64,000 nucleotides of DNA from Erinaceus europaeus (Eukaryota > Chordata > Mammalia > Eulipotyphla > Erinaceidae). The position numbers and the translations under genes were made by a program. The notes under the pieces are model-generated. The model did not search any database. It had not been told where the DNA came from and saw only the letters and a list, made by a program, of their open reading frames with translations. Positions 22,184-33,235 of this stretch are shown one piece after another. How positions within the stretch are numbered: the first letter of the stretch is position 1; the number at the start of each line of letters is the position of its first letter. The DNA is taken from positions 36,724,189 through 36,788,188 of the forward strand of contig NC_080176.1 of the NCBI RefSeq assembly GCF_950295315.1. Reading direction: 5' to 3'.

Positions 22184-22699
22184 AAGATGACATTTGGACA
22201 GACATCACTTTCTACACGTGGAAAAGAATGGATCTCAGATTTCTATGAAAATGAAAAAAACAGCAAGACTTAAAGCACAGATTTCTAACTTCCTCTTCAA
22301 TCTACAGAAAGTTGGACACCTCAGATAAGGTACATACACAAAATGAAGCCAAATGGATGAGAAGGCGCCATTCAACAACTTGAAATGGCACACAGAGACC
22401 AGGAAAGCAATTTAAGACATTCAGGTTCCAAAGATATGATTCTCTTCCTGTTTCTTCTTTTTTTCAACAGTTTAGAGAGACAGGCAGAAGGAGTGACTGC
22501 TGGCTGAGCTGACTCCATTCTTGTCTCTCAGGGCCTCTCTATCAATGGCATCAACATGCAGCGCAGCCTGGAGCAGACGCACTGAACTGCCATACCCTCT
22601 ACCTTGTCAAGCAACCAAGACCAGGATCTTGCAAAGTAGTAGTTAAAAAAATTAGTAACAGTGGAAATATGTGGATTTGCACAGATAATCATTCCTCTT
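22184..22699. other. Unassigned sequence
   Basis: No repeat or gene recognised. Confidence 0.4.
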
Positions 22700-22945
22700 G
22701 TTGCTGCAGGGGTTTCACTGGGCTTCGTACCTGCATCATTCCACCATCTCCAGTAGGCCTCGCTCCCACTCCCTCTTCTTCAATCACAGGTAGATAGACA
22801 GACAGATAAATAGAGACACCACAGCACTGCTCAACTTCATGTGAAGCTTCCCCTACATGATCCCTCTATGTGGTGTTGGAGGCTCAACCTGGGTCCTAGC
22901 ACATGGTAAAGTGTGTTCTATTAAGTGAACTATTTCCTAGTCTCT
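22700..22945 (-). mobile_element. SINE-D-like element, antisense
   Basis: 'tttcactgggcttcgtacct', 'caacctgggtcctagcacat' and 'ctattaagtgaactatttcc'. Confidence 0.65.
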
Positions 22946-22954
22946 AAACAATTT

Positions 22955-23235
22955 TTTCTTTATTTCCCTCCTTTGTTTTAATGATTTAACAATGTTTTAC
23001 AAAACTTATAAACTTCAAGGACATATTTTTACACATACACAAAATATATGTGCATCATCACATCCTGCATCCACATTTTGTGTCTACCCTCTTCACCCAC
23101 CTCTTCCAAAAAACCCTATCATTCTCATAAACCCCAGGAGATAGATTGGTTACCATTTTATCTTTTGCAAGCTCATTTGTTTAAGACATCTATATTGATT
23201 TTGAATCAACAATGAAGGCTGAGTAAATTACTGTG
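22955..23235 (-). mobile_element. Old L1 3'UTR, antisense
   Basis: 'gatttaacaatgttttacaa' and 'acatttttacacatac'-like pattern with 'tctaccctcttcacccacct' resembles the L1 3'UTR end. Diverged. Confidence 0.5.
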
Positions 23236-23361
23236 TGTAGAATGTAGATAATGATTTCTTAAACCTTCATTGTGGTTTCAAAATCAAATGACCATTTCAC
23301 ACAAGTCCATCTCTTATGACTACCATAGAGGTATGGTTTAGAGCTTTAGTTAATAGGGCTT

Positions 23362-23486
23362 CTTTTTTTATTATTAGTGATGTAATAATGATTAACAAGA
23401 TTGCAAGGTAAGAGGGGTACATTTTCATACAATTTCCACCATCAGAGTTCCATATCCCATCCCCTCCATTGGAAGCTTCCCTATTC
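23362..23486 (-). mobile_element. L1 3'UTR, antisense, left half
   Basis: 'aagaggggtacattttcata', 'cccatcccctccattggaag'. The right half lies at 23,864-23,980. 'aatagggctt' near 23,352 and 23,987 marks its target duplication. Confidence 0.85.
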
Positions 23487-23848
23487 GTTGTTTTTTTTTT
23501 TTTTTTTGCCTCTAGGGTTATCACTGGGGCTTGGTGCCTGCACTACGAATTCACAGCTCCTGGAGGCCATTTTCCCCACTTTGTTGCCCTTGTCACCATT
23601 GTTGTTATTGTCATTGTTGTTTTCTCTGTTGTTGTTGCCAGATAGGACAGAGAGAAATGGAGAGAGGAGGGGAAGACAGAGGGGGAGAGAAAGATAGATA
23701 CCTGCAGGCAGACCTGCTTCACCGCCTGTGAAGCAACACCCCCCACAGGTAGGGAGCTAGGGGCTTGAACCCAGATCCTTATGCTGCTCCTTGTGCTTCA
23801 CATCATGTGTGCTTAATCCACTGTGCTACTGCCCGCCCCACTCCCCTA
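23487..23848 (-). mobile_element. SINE-A, antisense, long-tail form, nested in L1
   Basis: Antisense A-tail of 17 T, module 'gcctctagggttatcactgg', body and head 'ctgtgctactgcccgcccca'. The 15-bp duplication 'gaagcttccctattc' at 23472-23486 and 23849-23863 shows insertion into the L1 3'UTR. Confidence 0.95.
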
Positions 23849-23863
23849 GAAGCTTCCCTATTC

Positions 23864-23980
23864 TTTATCCCTCTGGGAGTATGGACCAAAATTCTTTATG
23901 GGGTGCGAAGGTGAAAGGTCTGGCTTCTATAATTGCTTTTCCACTGGACATGGGTGTTGGTAGGTTGATTCATACCCCTA
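23864..23980 (-). mobile_element. L1 3'UTR, antisense, right half
   Basis: 'tttatccctctgggagtatg' and 'aggtctggcttctataattg' continue the L1 after the nested SINE. Confidence 0.87.
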
Positions 23981-24013
23981 GCCTCAATAGGGCTTTTAAT
24001 CAGTCGTAGCAAT

Positions 24014-24015
<2 letters not shown>

Positions 24016-24055
<40 letters not shown>
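24016..24055 (+). repeat. (CA)n microsatellite
   Basis: About 20 CA units. Confidence 0.97.
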
Positions 24056-24057
<2 letters not shown>

Positions 24058-24602
24058 CAGTGGTTTGTATCTTCTATTAGGTAATGAAATGAATTAAAAG
24101 CTTTAAGGACTGTAAATATAATATGTATAAGTGTCCCTGTGTATATACTTGCTATATGTTTGTTTCACTGCCCAAGCTGGATAGTCATTAGTTCTTATAA
24201 ACCCTGATGATCACTTAGTGCCAAATGAACTGAAGAGGGGGCAAAAAAAAAGTGAAGTGTGAAAAACTCAACACAACACAACATACAATCACAAAAAGGC
24301 TTCAGTACTCACTCTGGAATTTACTGGCTTCTTATTTGGCCCAGAACTACCACTCAATGCCCACTCCCGCCCCGCCCCCCTGGTCCCATGGAAGCCCTTG
24401 CCTGGAGTTTCTCTGTGCTCTGAAGTGGGTGAGTGTAGGCTCTAGGCAAGTCAACTTCACAGCGTGGAAAAAACACCCCAGAGGTGTATTCAAAGATGTA
24501 GACACCAACCAACTAACCAACCATGCAGTGTTTGAGGAAGGACATTCATTAGACCTGTCTGGCAGTCTCTCAGGATCTAAATATTTCTGTCTCTCTTTTT
24601 TT
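24056..24602. other. Unassigned unique sequence
   Basis: No repeat recognised. The 117-codon open frame at 24,252-24,605 has no recognised domain. Confidence 0.4.
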
Positions 24603-24790
24603 TGAATATTAACTATTTTTTAATTTCTTTATTGGGGATTAATGTTTTACATTCGAGAGTAAATACAATAGTTGTATATGCATATGCAGTTTTGTATATG
24701 CAGTTTTCCACATAACAACACAACACCCACTAGGTCCTCTGTCATCCTTTTTGGACCTGTACTCTCTCCCCCCATCCTAAATGTTTCTTA
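24603..24790 (-). mobile_element. L1 3'UTR end, antisense
   Basis: 'ttctttattggggattaatg', then 'cacataacaacacaacaccc' and 'tttttggacctgtactctct' are the reverse complement of the ends of the young L1s. Confidence 0.85.
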
Positions 24791-25791
24791 TTAATGGTGT
24801 CCCCTCAGTACCTGCACAGTTCCTGAAGATAAATGATGCTCTGTTTACATTTCTGGAATATATAAGTGAATGAGTGAATAAAGTCATGTAGGGAAGCAGG
24901 TACAGACCTAAGAAAGAAGCAGGCATCATTATGAATGAGAGTCCCAAGACATCACCTGGGCATTCAGGACGTCTGAGACCCTTCTGGCAGTCAAGGTGAG
25001 CAGAGGCAGCCCTATCACTGGTGAGTCTTACAGAACTTGCAAAGAATTAACTCTCAAAGTAGGCAGACCGCACAGTCCATTCTCTGTAACAGCCAAGAGG
25101 CCCCAACACACACTCGCTCTCCTTGACACAGGGAGACAGAGACATCCATCTTGCTTTCTTCCTTCCAGCACATTCAACAGAGAGCACTGAAATCCGGAGC
25201 TGTGTTCTCCAGTGGGCAGCCAGGAGTTTCTTTTCTGTGTGTCACCTTCAGGAGACCTTCCATTCAGAGAAAACCAGCAAGGCCTCGCCAAGTCCACCAA
25301 GCAAGATACTGGAAACAAACAAACAGAAACAGTCGGTGATTTTTTTGTACAGCTTTGAACCAAGAGGCTCATCCAGGAATTCACATTCCATTCTGACTGC
25401 TCCCCTTTGAACTCAGGTTCAAGACCTGCCCCTTAACTCTGGAGCAAAATGAGTCTATGTGGAGGGAGAGGAGTGGGCTGCGGGGAAGTTCTAATTCCTT
25501 CCAGTGAGTGCTGGCCCCACAGGGAAGGTGACTGATATTTGGTTGATGTTCTCTGGAGGATACCAGAAGAGGTCTTCACAAAGAACCTTCTGGTGCTTCT
25601 GGCTACAAATGCTTAATAGCTATGTATGAAAGCATGCAGGTATCTACAATCTTACAATTTTTTTATTTCATTTAGACTAATTGGACACTTAAATATACAA
25701 ATGGGAAGTTATAAATTTCCCATAAGAGGAGAAAGAGACATGGCCAGTGGTTTGCAAATGAAAAGGCAGCAGGAGAGTGGCAACTGTAAGA
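24791..25791. other. Unassigned unique sequence
   Basis: About 1 kb. Around 24,815-24,885 there is a weak resemblance to a LINE2/MIR 3' end ('gtgaatgagtgaataaag'). No gene recognised. Confidence 0.4.
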
Positions 25792-25803
25792 AAGCAGGGA
25801 GTT

Positions 25804-26450
25804 CTTTACATGCCATACATCAGACAAGAGTTTAATAACCAACATATATATAAAGAGCTTGCCAAACTCAACAACAAGACAACAAATAACCCCATCCAAA
25901 AATGGGGGAGGAGGACATGGACAGAATATTCACCACAGAAGAGATCCAAAAGGCTGAGGAACACATGAAAAAATGCTCCAAGTTTCTGATTGTCAGAGAA
26001 ATGAAAATAAAGACAACAGTGAGATACCACTTCACTCCTGTGAGAATGTCATACATCAGAAAAGGTAACAGCAGCAAATGCTGGAGAGGGTGTGGGGTCA
26101 AAGGAACCCTCCTACACTGCTGGTGGGAATGTCAATTGGTCCAGCCTCTGTGGAGAACAGTCTGGAGAACTCTCAGAAGGCTAGAAATAGACCTACCCTA
26201 TGATCCTGCAATTCCTCTCCTGGGGATATATCCTAAGGAACCCAACATATCCATCCAAAAAGATCTGTGAACACATATGTTCTTGGCAGCACAGTTTGTA
26301 AAAGCCAAAACCTGGAAGCAACCCAGGTGTCCAACAACAGATAGTGGCTGAGCAAGTTGTGGTATATATACACAATGGAATACTACTCAGCTGTAAAAAT
26401 GGTAACTTCACCGTTTTCAGCCCATCTTGGATGGACCTTGAAAAATTCAT
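25804..26450 (+). pseudogene. L1 ORF2 C-terminal remnant
   Basis: Contains '[20 protein letters not shown]', '[20 protein letters not shown]' and, after an in-frame TGA at 26268-26270, 'THMFLAAQFVKAKTWKQ'. The frame shifts after 'NPIQKW' near 25,903. The TGA and the frameshift both recur at the same sites in the copy at 4.9-7.4 kb. Confidence 0.9.
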
Positions 26451-26776
26451 GTTAAGTGAAATGAAATAAGTGAGAAACAGAAAGATGAATATGGGATGAT
26501 CTCACTCTCAGGCAGAAGTTGAAAAACAAGATCAGAAAAGAAAACAGAAGTAGAACCTGAAATGGAATTGGCATATCGCACCAAAGTAAAAGACTCTGGA
26601 GAATACAGGTCCAAGAAGGATTCAGAGGACCTAGTGGGGGTTGTATTGTTATATGGGAAACTGGGGAATGTTATGCATGTACAAACTACTGTACTTACTG
26701 TTGAATGTAAAACATTAATTCCCCAATAAAAAAAATCAGTCAAAAAAAAAAAAAAAAGAAGAAGAAGAAGAAGAAG
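25804..26776 (+). mobile_element. Young L1, 5'-truncated, second copy
   Basis: Enters near the ORF2 C-terminus ('ctttacatgccatacatcag') and runs to AATAAA at 26725-26730, a short 'tcagtc' interruption, A15 and (GAA)n. The duplication 'aagcagggagtt' at 25792-25803 and 26777-26788 brackets it. Very close to the 3' end of the L1 at 4.9-7.4 kb. Confidence 0.94.
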
Positions 26777-26788
26777 AAGCAGGGAGTT

Positions 26789-27244
26789 ACATAAGACCTT
26801 GCCCTCAACTTGGATCAACAATGGTAGAGGATATTCCATCCTCTAAAGGGAGGCTGGACAACATACTCTATGTTCCACCTGAGGAAGATGGGTCTTGAAA
26901 TTGGGGCAGCTTGAAATGTTCCTACTCATGACCACAGAATGTGAGCTCAGATCTACAGGGATACAGAGGTCACATAGACTCCTAAGCTGAAATACGGGCT
27001 CCTGATCACATCAACTTGGTGGGGTTTACAGTCAACAATATTTATACCCCTTTCCCATATTTGGGAGCTACTCTCTTCCCTGGTTCAGCTTTCTGGTCCT
27101 TTATCCAGCCATGACATCATCTCCTCAAACAATAACTTGGATCCGCCTGCATATCAGATTTCAGGCTTGGGGGGTGGGGGTGGGGAACTAGTATAGCCAC
27201 AGACGCTTTGGAAATATAACTAAAATATGCCTACTAGCTATCTA
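26789..27244. other. Unassigned sequence
   Basis: Unique DNA with a G-rich patch near 27,170. Nothing recognised. Confidence 0.4.
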
Positions 27245-27725
27245 CAAAATGAAGACCCCCCCGCCCCCCAATTCTTCATTTGCACTATTCCAGCCTTTAG
27301 GTTCATGATTAGTCAACAACTTTTTTGGCTTTATATGTTAACTCTTTTTTCAGCCACCAGGTTCCAGATGCTAGCATGATGCCAACCAGACTGTCCTGGA
27401 CAGACAACCCCACCAATGTGCCCTGGAGCTCCGATTCCCAGAACCCTCCCTTCTAGGGAAAGAGAGAGGCAGGTTGGGAGTATGGGCCAGCCTGTCAACA
27501 CCCATGTTCAGTGGGGAAGCAATTACAGAAGCTAGACCTTCCACCTTCTGCATCCCACAATGACCTTGGGTCCATACTCCTAGAGGGTTAAAGAATAGGA
27601 AAGCTATCAAGGAAGGGGAGGGGATATGGAGTTCTAGTGGTGGGAATTGTATGGAGTTGTACCCCTCTTATCCTATGGTTTTGTCAATGTTTCCTTTTAA
27701 TAAATAAATTAAAATAATAAAAAAT
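27245..27725 (+). mobile_element. L1 3'UTR, sense
   Basis: 'aattcttcatttgcactatt' to 'cctatggttttgtcaatg' and a degenerate A/T-rich tail. A C-run is again found at the same place as in the 4.2 kb copy. Confidence 0.87.
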
Positions 27726-27783
27726 AATAATTACATAGTGAAAAAAATTTAAAAATAAACTTAAAAAAAAAAGAAAGAAAGCT

Positions 27784-28122
27784 GGGAGTCAGACAGTAGT
27801 GCAGAGGGTTAAGCACACGTGGCATGAAGCTCAAGGACTGGTGTAAGGATCCTGGTTCGAGCCCCCGGCTCCCCAACTGCAGGGGAGTCACTTCACAAGC
27901 GGTGAAGTAGGTCTGCAGGTGTCTATCTTTCTTTCCCCCCTCCTCTCTCCATTTCTCTCTGTCCTATCCAACGACAGCAACAACAACAATAATAATAACC
28001 ACAACAATGATAAAACAACAAGGGCAACAAAAGGGGGAAAAATGGTCTCCAGGAGCAGTAGAGTTATAGTGCAGGCACCCAGACTCAGCAATAACCCTGG
28101 AGGCAAAAAAAAAAAAAAAAAA
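27784..28122 (+). mobile_element. SINE-A, sense, long-tail form
   Basis: Head 'gggagtcagacagtagtgca', B box 'ggttcgagcc', module 'atggtctccaggagcagtag' to 'cagcaataaccctggaggc', A18. Confidence 0.93.
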
Positions 28123-28487
28123 GCGGGAGTTGAATATTTTTTTAACATGCCTCAAGTGTAATGCATCCAAAGGTCTAGACAGACTTCCTATTTTAAACCT
28201 CTCAGCAGACAATCTGGTGTCTGTCTAAATCTTCCGTCATTCTTCCATAAAGCACTCCTGAAGACAGGGCTGGGTCTTCAGTATGGGCGTGGGCTGGGGG
28301 GGTCCTCAGTGGTGAAACACTCTTGATGAATGGTGCCACCTGGCCTTGCAGTTAGACCTTTCCTCCCCTTTACTGCCACCCCCTACTCAATTTTCCAGTC
28401 CTCCTGTGACCTGTGCACAATAGATATGTATTCTGATCATGGAGCCATTTTGCACACCCCTTCCCCTTATGTGGCTTTTCGTTTCTC
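28123..28487. other. Unassigned sequence
   Basis: About 365 bases with a small SINE-like patch ('ggtgccacctggccttg' near 28,332). Otherwise nothing recognised. Confidence 0.4.
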
Positions 28488-28554
28488 CCTTCCTTCCTTC
28501 CTTCCTTCCTTCCTTCCTTCCTTCCTTCCTTCCTTCCTTCCTTCCTTCCTTCCT
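28488..28554 (+). repeat. (TTCC)n microsatellite
   Basis: About 16 TTCC units. It is the reverse complement of the GGAA array at 9.4 kb. Confidence 0.97.
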
Positions 28555-28822
28555 TTCTTCTCTCCACAATCCCAATATCACTTTATTGAGGAAATGTTGG
28601 TTACAGCTTTGTTGTTGTCACAAGAATACATTTCCACATTTCTCCAAGGTCTGTATCAATAAATTTCACCCCCAACCAAACCATCATCTTATTCTACCAC
28701 AGGGACTTAGGAGTCCTCCCTTCCCCCTTCTCACTTCCTGAAACTGCTACAATAGGTGCCAGTCCACCGAGGACCTGAGATACATGTGTGCTATCTCCTG
28801 GCCCTGGTGCCTTTGAATTTCT

Positions 28823-29170
28823 TTCTTTCTTTTTTAAATTTTCATTTACAAAATAAATAAAAAAAGAAAGAAAACATTGACAAAACCATAGGATAAGAGG
28901 GGTACAATTCTACACAATTCCCACTACCAGAACTCTGTATCCCATCCCTTCAGTTGGGAGTTTTCCTATTCTTTATCCCTCTGGGAGTATGGACCCAGGA
29001 TCTTTATGGGGTGCAGAAGGTGGAAGGTCTGGCTTCTGTAATTGCTTCCCTGCTGAACATGGGCATTGATAGATCCATCCATACTCCCAGCCTATCTCTC
29101 TCTTTCCATAGTGGGGCAGGGCTTTGGGGAAGCGGGGCTCCAAGCACACATTGGTGGGGCCCAGGGAAGT
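28823..29170 (-). mobile_element. L1 3'UTR, antisense
   Basis: Antisense L1 3'UTR from the A-rich end ('aaaataaataaaaaaagaaa') to 'cacacattggtggggcccag'. Flanks 'cctttgaatttct' at 28810-28822 and 'cctctgaatttct' at 29171-29183 are its duplication with one mismatch. Confidence 0.92.
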
Positions 29171-29183
29171 CCTCTGAATTTCT

Positions 29184-29584
29184 AACTTTGCCCAGGGTAC
29201 TGGGTATCTGAAACACACAGAGGCTGTGCTCAAGATATCCCCAGAGGAAATGTCTGCCCATGTGGGGATTCTGACATAGAGACTACATGTGCCATTTGTA
29301 TTTTCAGTATAAACATGAAGTGACTCATGGAAAGTATAAAAACAATAAACTATAGTCAAAAGTGGCTTGGGCACTTACCAGCTGCCACTGTTCAGCTTTA
29401 GTTGCCACACTGCCATGGGAGATACTCACATCCAGTCGTCTCAGAGGCTTAGGAGGACATAGGTGAGGGCATGCTTGGCCTCTAATGGACACTCACTAGA
29501 GTTTTATTTCCCAACTGACTGCCCTGCCAGAGCAGAAAGCCCTTCTGCAGTAGCCCTCAAAGCCGGTTGTTGTGGAAGACTGCT
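29184..29584. other. Unassigned sequence
   Basis: No repeat or gene recognised. Confidence 0.4.
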
Positions 29585-29737
29585 AGTGTGGAAGCAAGTC
29601 TGGTGGTCTGGAAGGTGGCAGACCACACTGGACTCTCAAACATGAGGGCCTGAGTTCAGTTCCTGGCAGTGCATGTACCAGACTGATGCTCTTGATCTTT
29701 CTCTTGCACTCCTCCTATCTCTCTAATAAAGACCTAT
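29585..29737 (+). mobile_element. SINE-D-like element, sense
   Basis: 'gtctggtggtctggaaggtg', 'cctgagttcagttcctggca' and 'ctctctaataaagacc'. Its tail runs into a GA microsatellite. Confidence 0.55.

Positions 29738-29769
<32 letters not shown>
29738..29769 (+). repeat. (GA)n microsatellite
   Basis: GA repeat grown from the SINE tail. Confidence 0.93.
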
Positions 29770-30235
29770 AACTGTCCACACTGGAGCAGCAAAAGTCAGC
29801 AGATTCAAGCATGCCTTCATGGGCATTTGCTTGTGGAGACTCTGGTATTCTGTTCCTCCTTCTAAAGGGGTAGCCTTTCCTCACACTCACCCAAAAGCTG
29901 TTCCTTACCATCTCACCTGTGAGTCCAGAAATAGTCTTTCACCACCCAACTGTCAACCCTAGAGAGTTCCCAGGAATATGTGGTGACCTCTCACTGATGA
30001 CTGTAGTCTGAGCAGCCGAGCACTACGGGAGCGAGCTAGAAGGTTTAGCAAAGTGGACTACATCTGGGGCAGAGAGGAGACAGATATGAGGGAAAACAAG
30101 TCGAGAACCTGAAGCTCCAGGTTGGAAGGTACCTTACTCTTTTTACAGAAATAGTATAGAGATGACAAGCTCATAAATTCTCCTTACTGAGCATTTAACT
30201 CATTATGAGATAGCTGGATCTGAAGTTGATTTTAT
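29770..30235. other. Unassigned sequence
   Basis: No repeat or gene recognised. Confidence 0.4.
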
Positions 30236-30317
30236 TTTATTTTTTGAGGAAGGGAACTGATAGAGAGAGACACCTGTAACACAGCTTTACCACTCATGAA
30301 GCCATAAAGGTTCTCCC
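30236..30317 (-). mobile_element. SINE-B, antisense, tail half
   Basis: 'gatagagagagacacctgta' and 'ctttaccactcatgaagcca'. Interrupted by a SINE-A and continued at 30,620. Confidence 0.8.
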
Positions 30318-30579
30318 TAGGAGTTGGGCAGTAGCGCAGCAGATTAAGTGCTCAGGGTGCAAAGCGCAAGGACTGGCTTAAGGATCCTGGTTTGAGCTCC
30401 TGGCTCCCCACCTGCAGGGGAGTCACTTCACAGGCAGTGAAGCAAGTCTGCAGGTGTCTATCTATTTCTCCCCCCTCTGTCTTTCCCTTCTCTCTCCATT
30501 TCTCTCTGTCCTATCTGACAAAGACAACAACAATAACTGCAACAACAATAAAAGACAATAAGGGTAACAAAAGGGGAAA

Positions 30580-30618
<39 letters not shown>

Positions 30619-30619
30619 G
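30318..30619 (+). mobile_element. SINE-A, sense, nested in SINE-B
   Basis: Head 'ggagttgggcagtagcgcag', body and an expanded (TAAA)n tail at 30,578-30,618. 'aggttctccc' is duplicated at 30308-30317 and 30620-30629. Confidence 0.94.
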
Positions 30620-30717
30620 AGGTTCTCCCCTGCAGATGGGGATCAGGACCTTGAACCTGGGTCCTCGTGCATGTTAACATGTGTGCTCTACTAGAGACAC
30701 CACCACCTGGTCCCAGC
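30620..30717 (-). mobile_element. SINE-B, antisense, head half
   Basis: 'cttgaacctgggtcctcgtg' and 'gagacaccaccacctggtcc' complete the element started at 30,236. Confidence 0.85.
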
Positions 30718-30958
30718 TGAAGTTAGTTCTGCTGCAGTACTCACCAAGGTATAAGTCATCTTGAATGGTATTATGCCTGTAAGAAACTGGCCCATCTGGG
30801 CTTGTCCCTAGCATACACAGTTCAGGGCCACCGGAGCTACTGTAGTGACCCTTTGGATTAAGAAGTGTCTATGAAGGGGAATCTTCTCCTACACATGCTC
30901 CCTTCTAAAATAAAACATAATATATATTATTACTTATTGGGTAGAGACAGAGAGAAAT
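30718..30958. other. Unassigned sequence plus SINE-B tail fragment
   Basis: 'attacttattgggtagagac' at about 30,929-30,958 is an antisense SINE-B tail fragment. The rest is unassigned. Confidence 0.45.
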
Positions 30959-31055
30959 TGATCACCCTGGCCTCACCCTTCCTTCAGTCTGTATATTCAC
31001 TGGCATCTGAATAGTTACTACCCTACCCCATGAACTTCTCTCTCTCTTTCTTGTC
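30959..31055 (+). repeat. Unclassified repeat, copy 1
   Basis: About 95 bases similar to 34,797-34,895 ('gatcaccctg', 'gaatagttactaccctaccc' against 'gaacagttactaacctaccc'). Family unknown to me. Confidence 0.65.
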
Positions 31056-31059
31056 TCTC

Positions 31060-31345
31060 TCTCTCATCTCTTGCCACTGTGGCTATTACTGGGGCTAAGT
31101 GCCTGTATAATAAACCAAATGCTCCCAGTGGCCAGATCTGCCATTTATTTATCCATTCTTTTACTTGATAGGACAGATAGAAATTGAGAGGGGATGGGGA
31201 AGATAGAGAGGGAGAGAGAAAAAGAGAGACCTGCAGCACTGTTTCACCACCCACGAAGCTTTCCCATTGCAGGTGAGGATGAAGGAGTTGACCCAGGGTC
31301 CCTGCACACAGTGATGTGTGTGTGCAGCTGCCTGGCTGTACCTTT
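31060..31345 (-). mobile_element. SINE-D/B-like element, antisense, long form
   Basis: 'ggctattactggggctaagt' module, 'acttgataggacagatagaa', 'gagttgacccagggtccctg' antisense B-box region. Confidence 0.75.
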
Positions 31346-32349
31346 TAAACATATCTGCTCACCTCCCCCCACCTCCCAGCATTCCTTTGGGAATTCACAC
31401 ACAGTCTTCTTCAACACCTGGACAAAAGCAGAGTTCTCAAGACCCAAGAGAGGGGCCATGCAGAGCTTTGGGCTGGGGAGGGTTTTGTTTCTGCAAATGT
31501 TACCCAGGACTTAGTTGTTTCTACATTTTTCACTAATCCTCCTTAATCACCAGAGAGAAGATCAGGGTAGTGGCTGGAACTTTGCCACTTATGCTCACAC
31601 AGCCTTAGAACAATGCCGAAGTGTAATAACCTTGCCTTTTACCCTCCAGCTTAGCTATTTTACGAGCCACCAAAGCAGCTTAGTGAATGCCAAATAAAAA
31701 CAAGTCTTGGTTCCATGTACTGTGAAAGAGCGCCAGGGAGGTGAGTTTTGATGCTGTTTTCTAAACAGCGGGAGAAACTGACACGGGTTGCAGGAATCTT
31801 AATAGCATTACAACTATTTAAGTCAGAGCTTAACTGAACAGTTTGCAAATCTTGTAATCCCCAACATTCTCAAAATAAACACAATTCATGTAACTAAGGC
31901 ACAAACATCAGATTGCTGAGCTCACTTGCCCAGGCAGAAGTCAGCCAGCACCAGCTCCTCACACAAGGGCTTGCCCTCAGCACATCTCTTTTCTCCCACC
32001 ATGTCCCAGAGAGCTTATCTCACTTCTACATCTGTAAGCATGCTTATTTAGTGAAATCTTCTTGGCTGAATTATCCTGAGGAGAGACGATCTTTCTCCCT
32101 ACCGTGGATACAGGGCTTAATGCAACAGCCACTAAATAGCTAATGGGTGAGGGCATTCTCGACTGACTATACTTTTTTTGTTTTCTCTTCCTCACCAAAA
32201 TACATCTGCCCAGTGTCCCATTCCTTTGGAGTCTTGCCAAGTGAAAGTTCTGTGTTGAGAGGTGGAAACCAACAGTCATTCACAAAGCCCTTCCTAGGTA
32301 GAATTTTACATAGGTTTCAATTTTTCGTTTTTGCCTTTGTTTTATTTGC
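31346..32349. other. Unassigned unique sequence
   Basis: About 1 kb, no repeat or recognisable exon. Confidence 0.4.
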
Positions 32350-32440
32350 TATTTTATTACTTAATTTATTCTGGATAGAGACAGAGAAATTGAGAGGGGA
32401 GGGAGGAAAGAGAGGATAGACAGAAAGAGAGAAAGAGAGA
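32350..32440 (-). mobile_element. SINE-B fragment, antisense
   Basis: 'atttattctggatagagaca' with a purine-rich body. The head is missing at the junction with the LTR-like sequence. Confidence 0.75.
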
Positions 32441-33035
32441 GTTATCAGCTTCTCAGGCAGAGACACAGGACACACCAAGACTTTAATGCAGGAATCAAGT
32501 GTTTATTATGCTGGCAGACCCAGCTGGACTCAGATCTACAAAAGACTGGACCCCGGGAGCAATGGTGCTTAGACTTATACAGTTACCAACTTTCCCACAG
32601 TAACTCACAGCAACAAGCTTAACAGGTCTTTTTTTTTTTTTTTTTTTTTCTGTATAAAGAGAGTACTACTTGTTTGGGATATTAGCAGACTCTTGGGCAG
32701 AAGTAGCAGATTCTTTTTTTTTTCCCTCCAGGGTTAGCGCTGGGGCTTGGTGCCTACACTAGAAATCCACTGCTACTGTGGCCATTTTTTTCGATTTTTT
32801 TGGATAGGACAGAGAGAAATTGAGAGGGGGAAAGAAAGGTAGGCACCTGCTGATCTGCTTCACCACTTATGAAGCAACCCCCCTGCAGGTGGGGAGCCGG
32901 GGGCTCAAACCAGGATCCTTGTGCACTTAACCTGGGTGAACCACACTTCAGAAGTAGCAGATTCTAAGGCCACTGACCAAGGCCTATTTCCTGACTGCAG
33001 TAGAAAACCCTGTTTATGTCTGAGACTGCTGCCAA
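32441..33035 (-). mobile_element. Possible ERV LTR, antisense, with nested SINE
   Basis: The reverse complement has AATAAA (plus-strand 'tttatt' near 32,501) followed by a U5-like stretch with 'cttggtgtgtcctgtgtctc', and its far edge reads TGCAGTTGG. A clear CA end and a target duplication are not visible, and a run of about 23 T sits at 32,629-32,650. This could instead be an unrelated repeat. Confidence 0.35.
32715..32948 (-). mobile_element. SINE-A, antisense, long-tail form
   Basis: Module 'cctccagggttagcgctggg', shortened body, 'gctcaaaccaggatccttgt'. The 17-bp duplication 'cagaagtagcagattct' at 32698-32714 and 32949-32965 is exact. Confidence 0.95.
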
Positions 33036-33040
33036 CTGCA

Positions 33041-33235
33041 TTTTTTTGTATTTTATTTATTTATTTATTCCCTTTTGTTGCCCTTGCTGTAGTTATTATT
33101 GTTGCTGTTATTGCTGTCATCGTTGTTGGATAGGACAGAGAGAAATCGAGAGAGGAGGGGAAGACAGACAGGGGGAGAGAAAGATAGACACCTGCAGACC
33201 TGCTTCACCGCTTGTGAAGTGATTCCCCTGCAGGC
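33041..33235 (-). mobile_element. SINE-A, antisense, headless
   Basis: Tail, body and 'gcttgtgaagtgattcccct', then stops at 'gcagg' where the tRNA-like head should begin. A sense SINE starts immediately. Confidence 0.88.

Noticed and set aside
24815..24885. LINE2/MIR-like end with 'gaatgagtgaataaag'
   Set aside because: Too short and diverged to assign.
28973..29374. 133-codon minus-strand frame
   Set aside because: Mostly L1 3'UTR. Counted only under the general 3'UTR frame observation.
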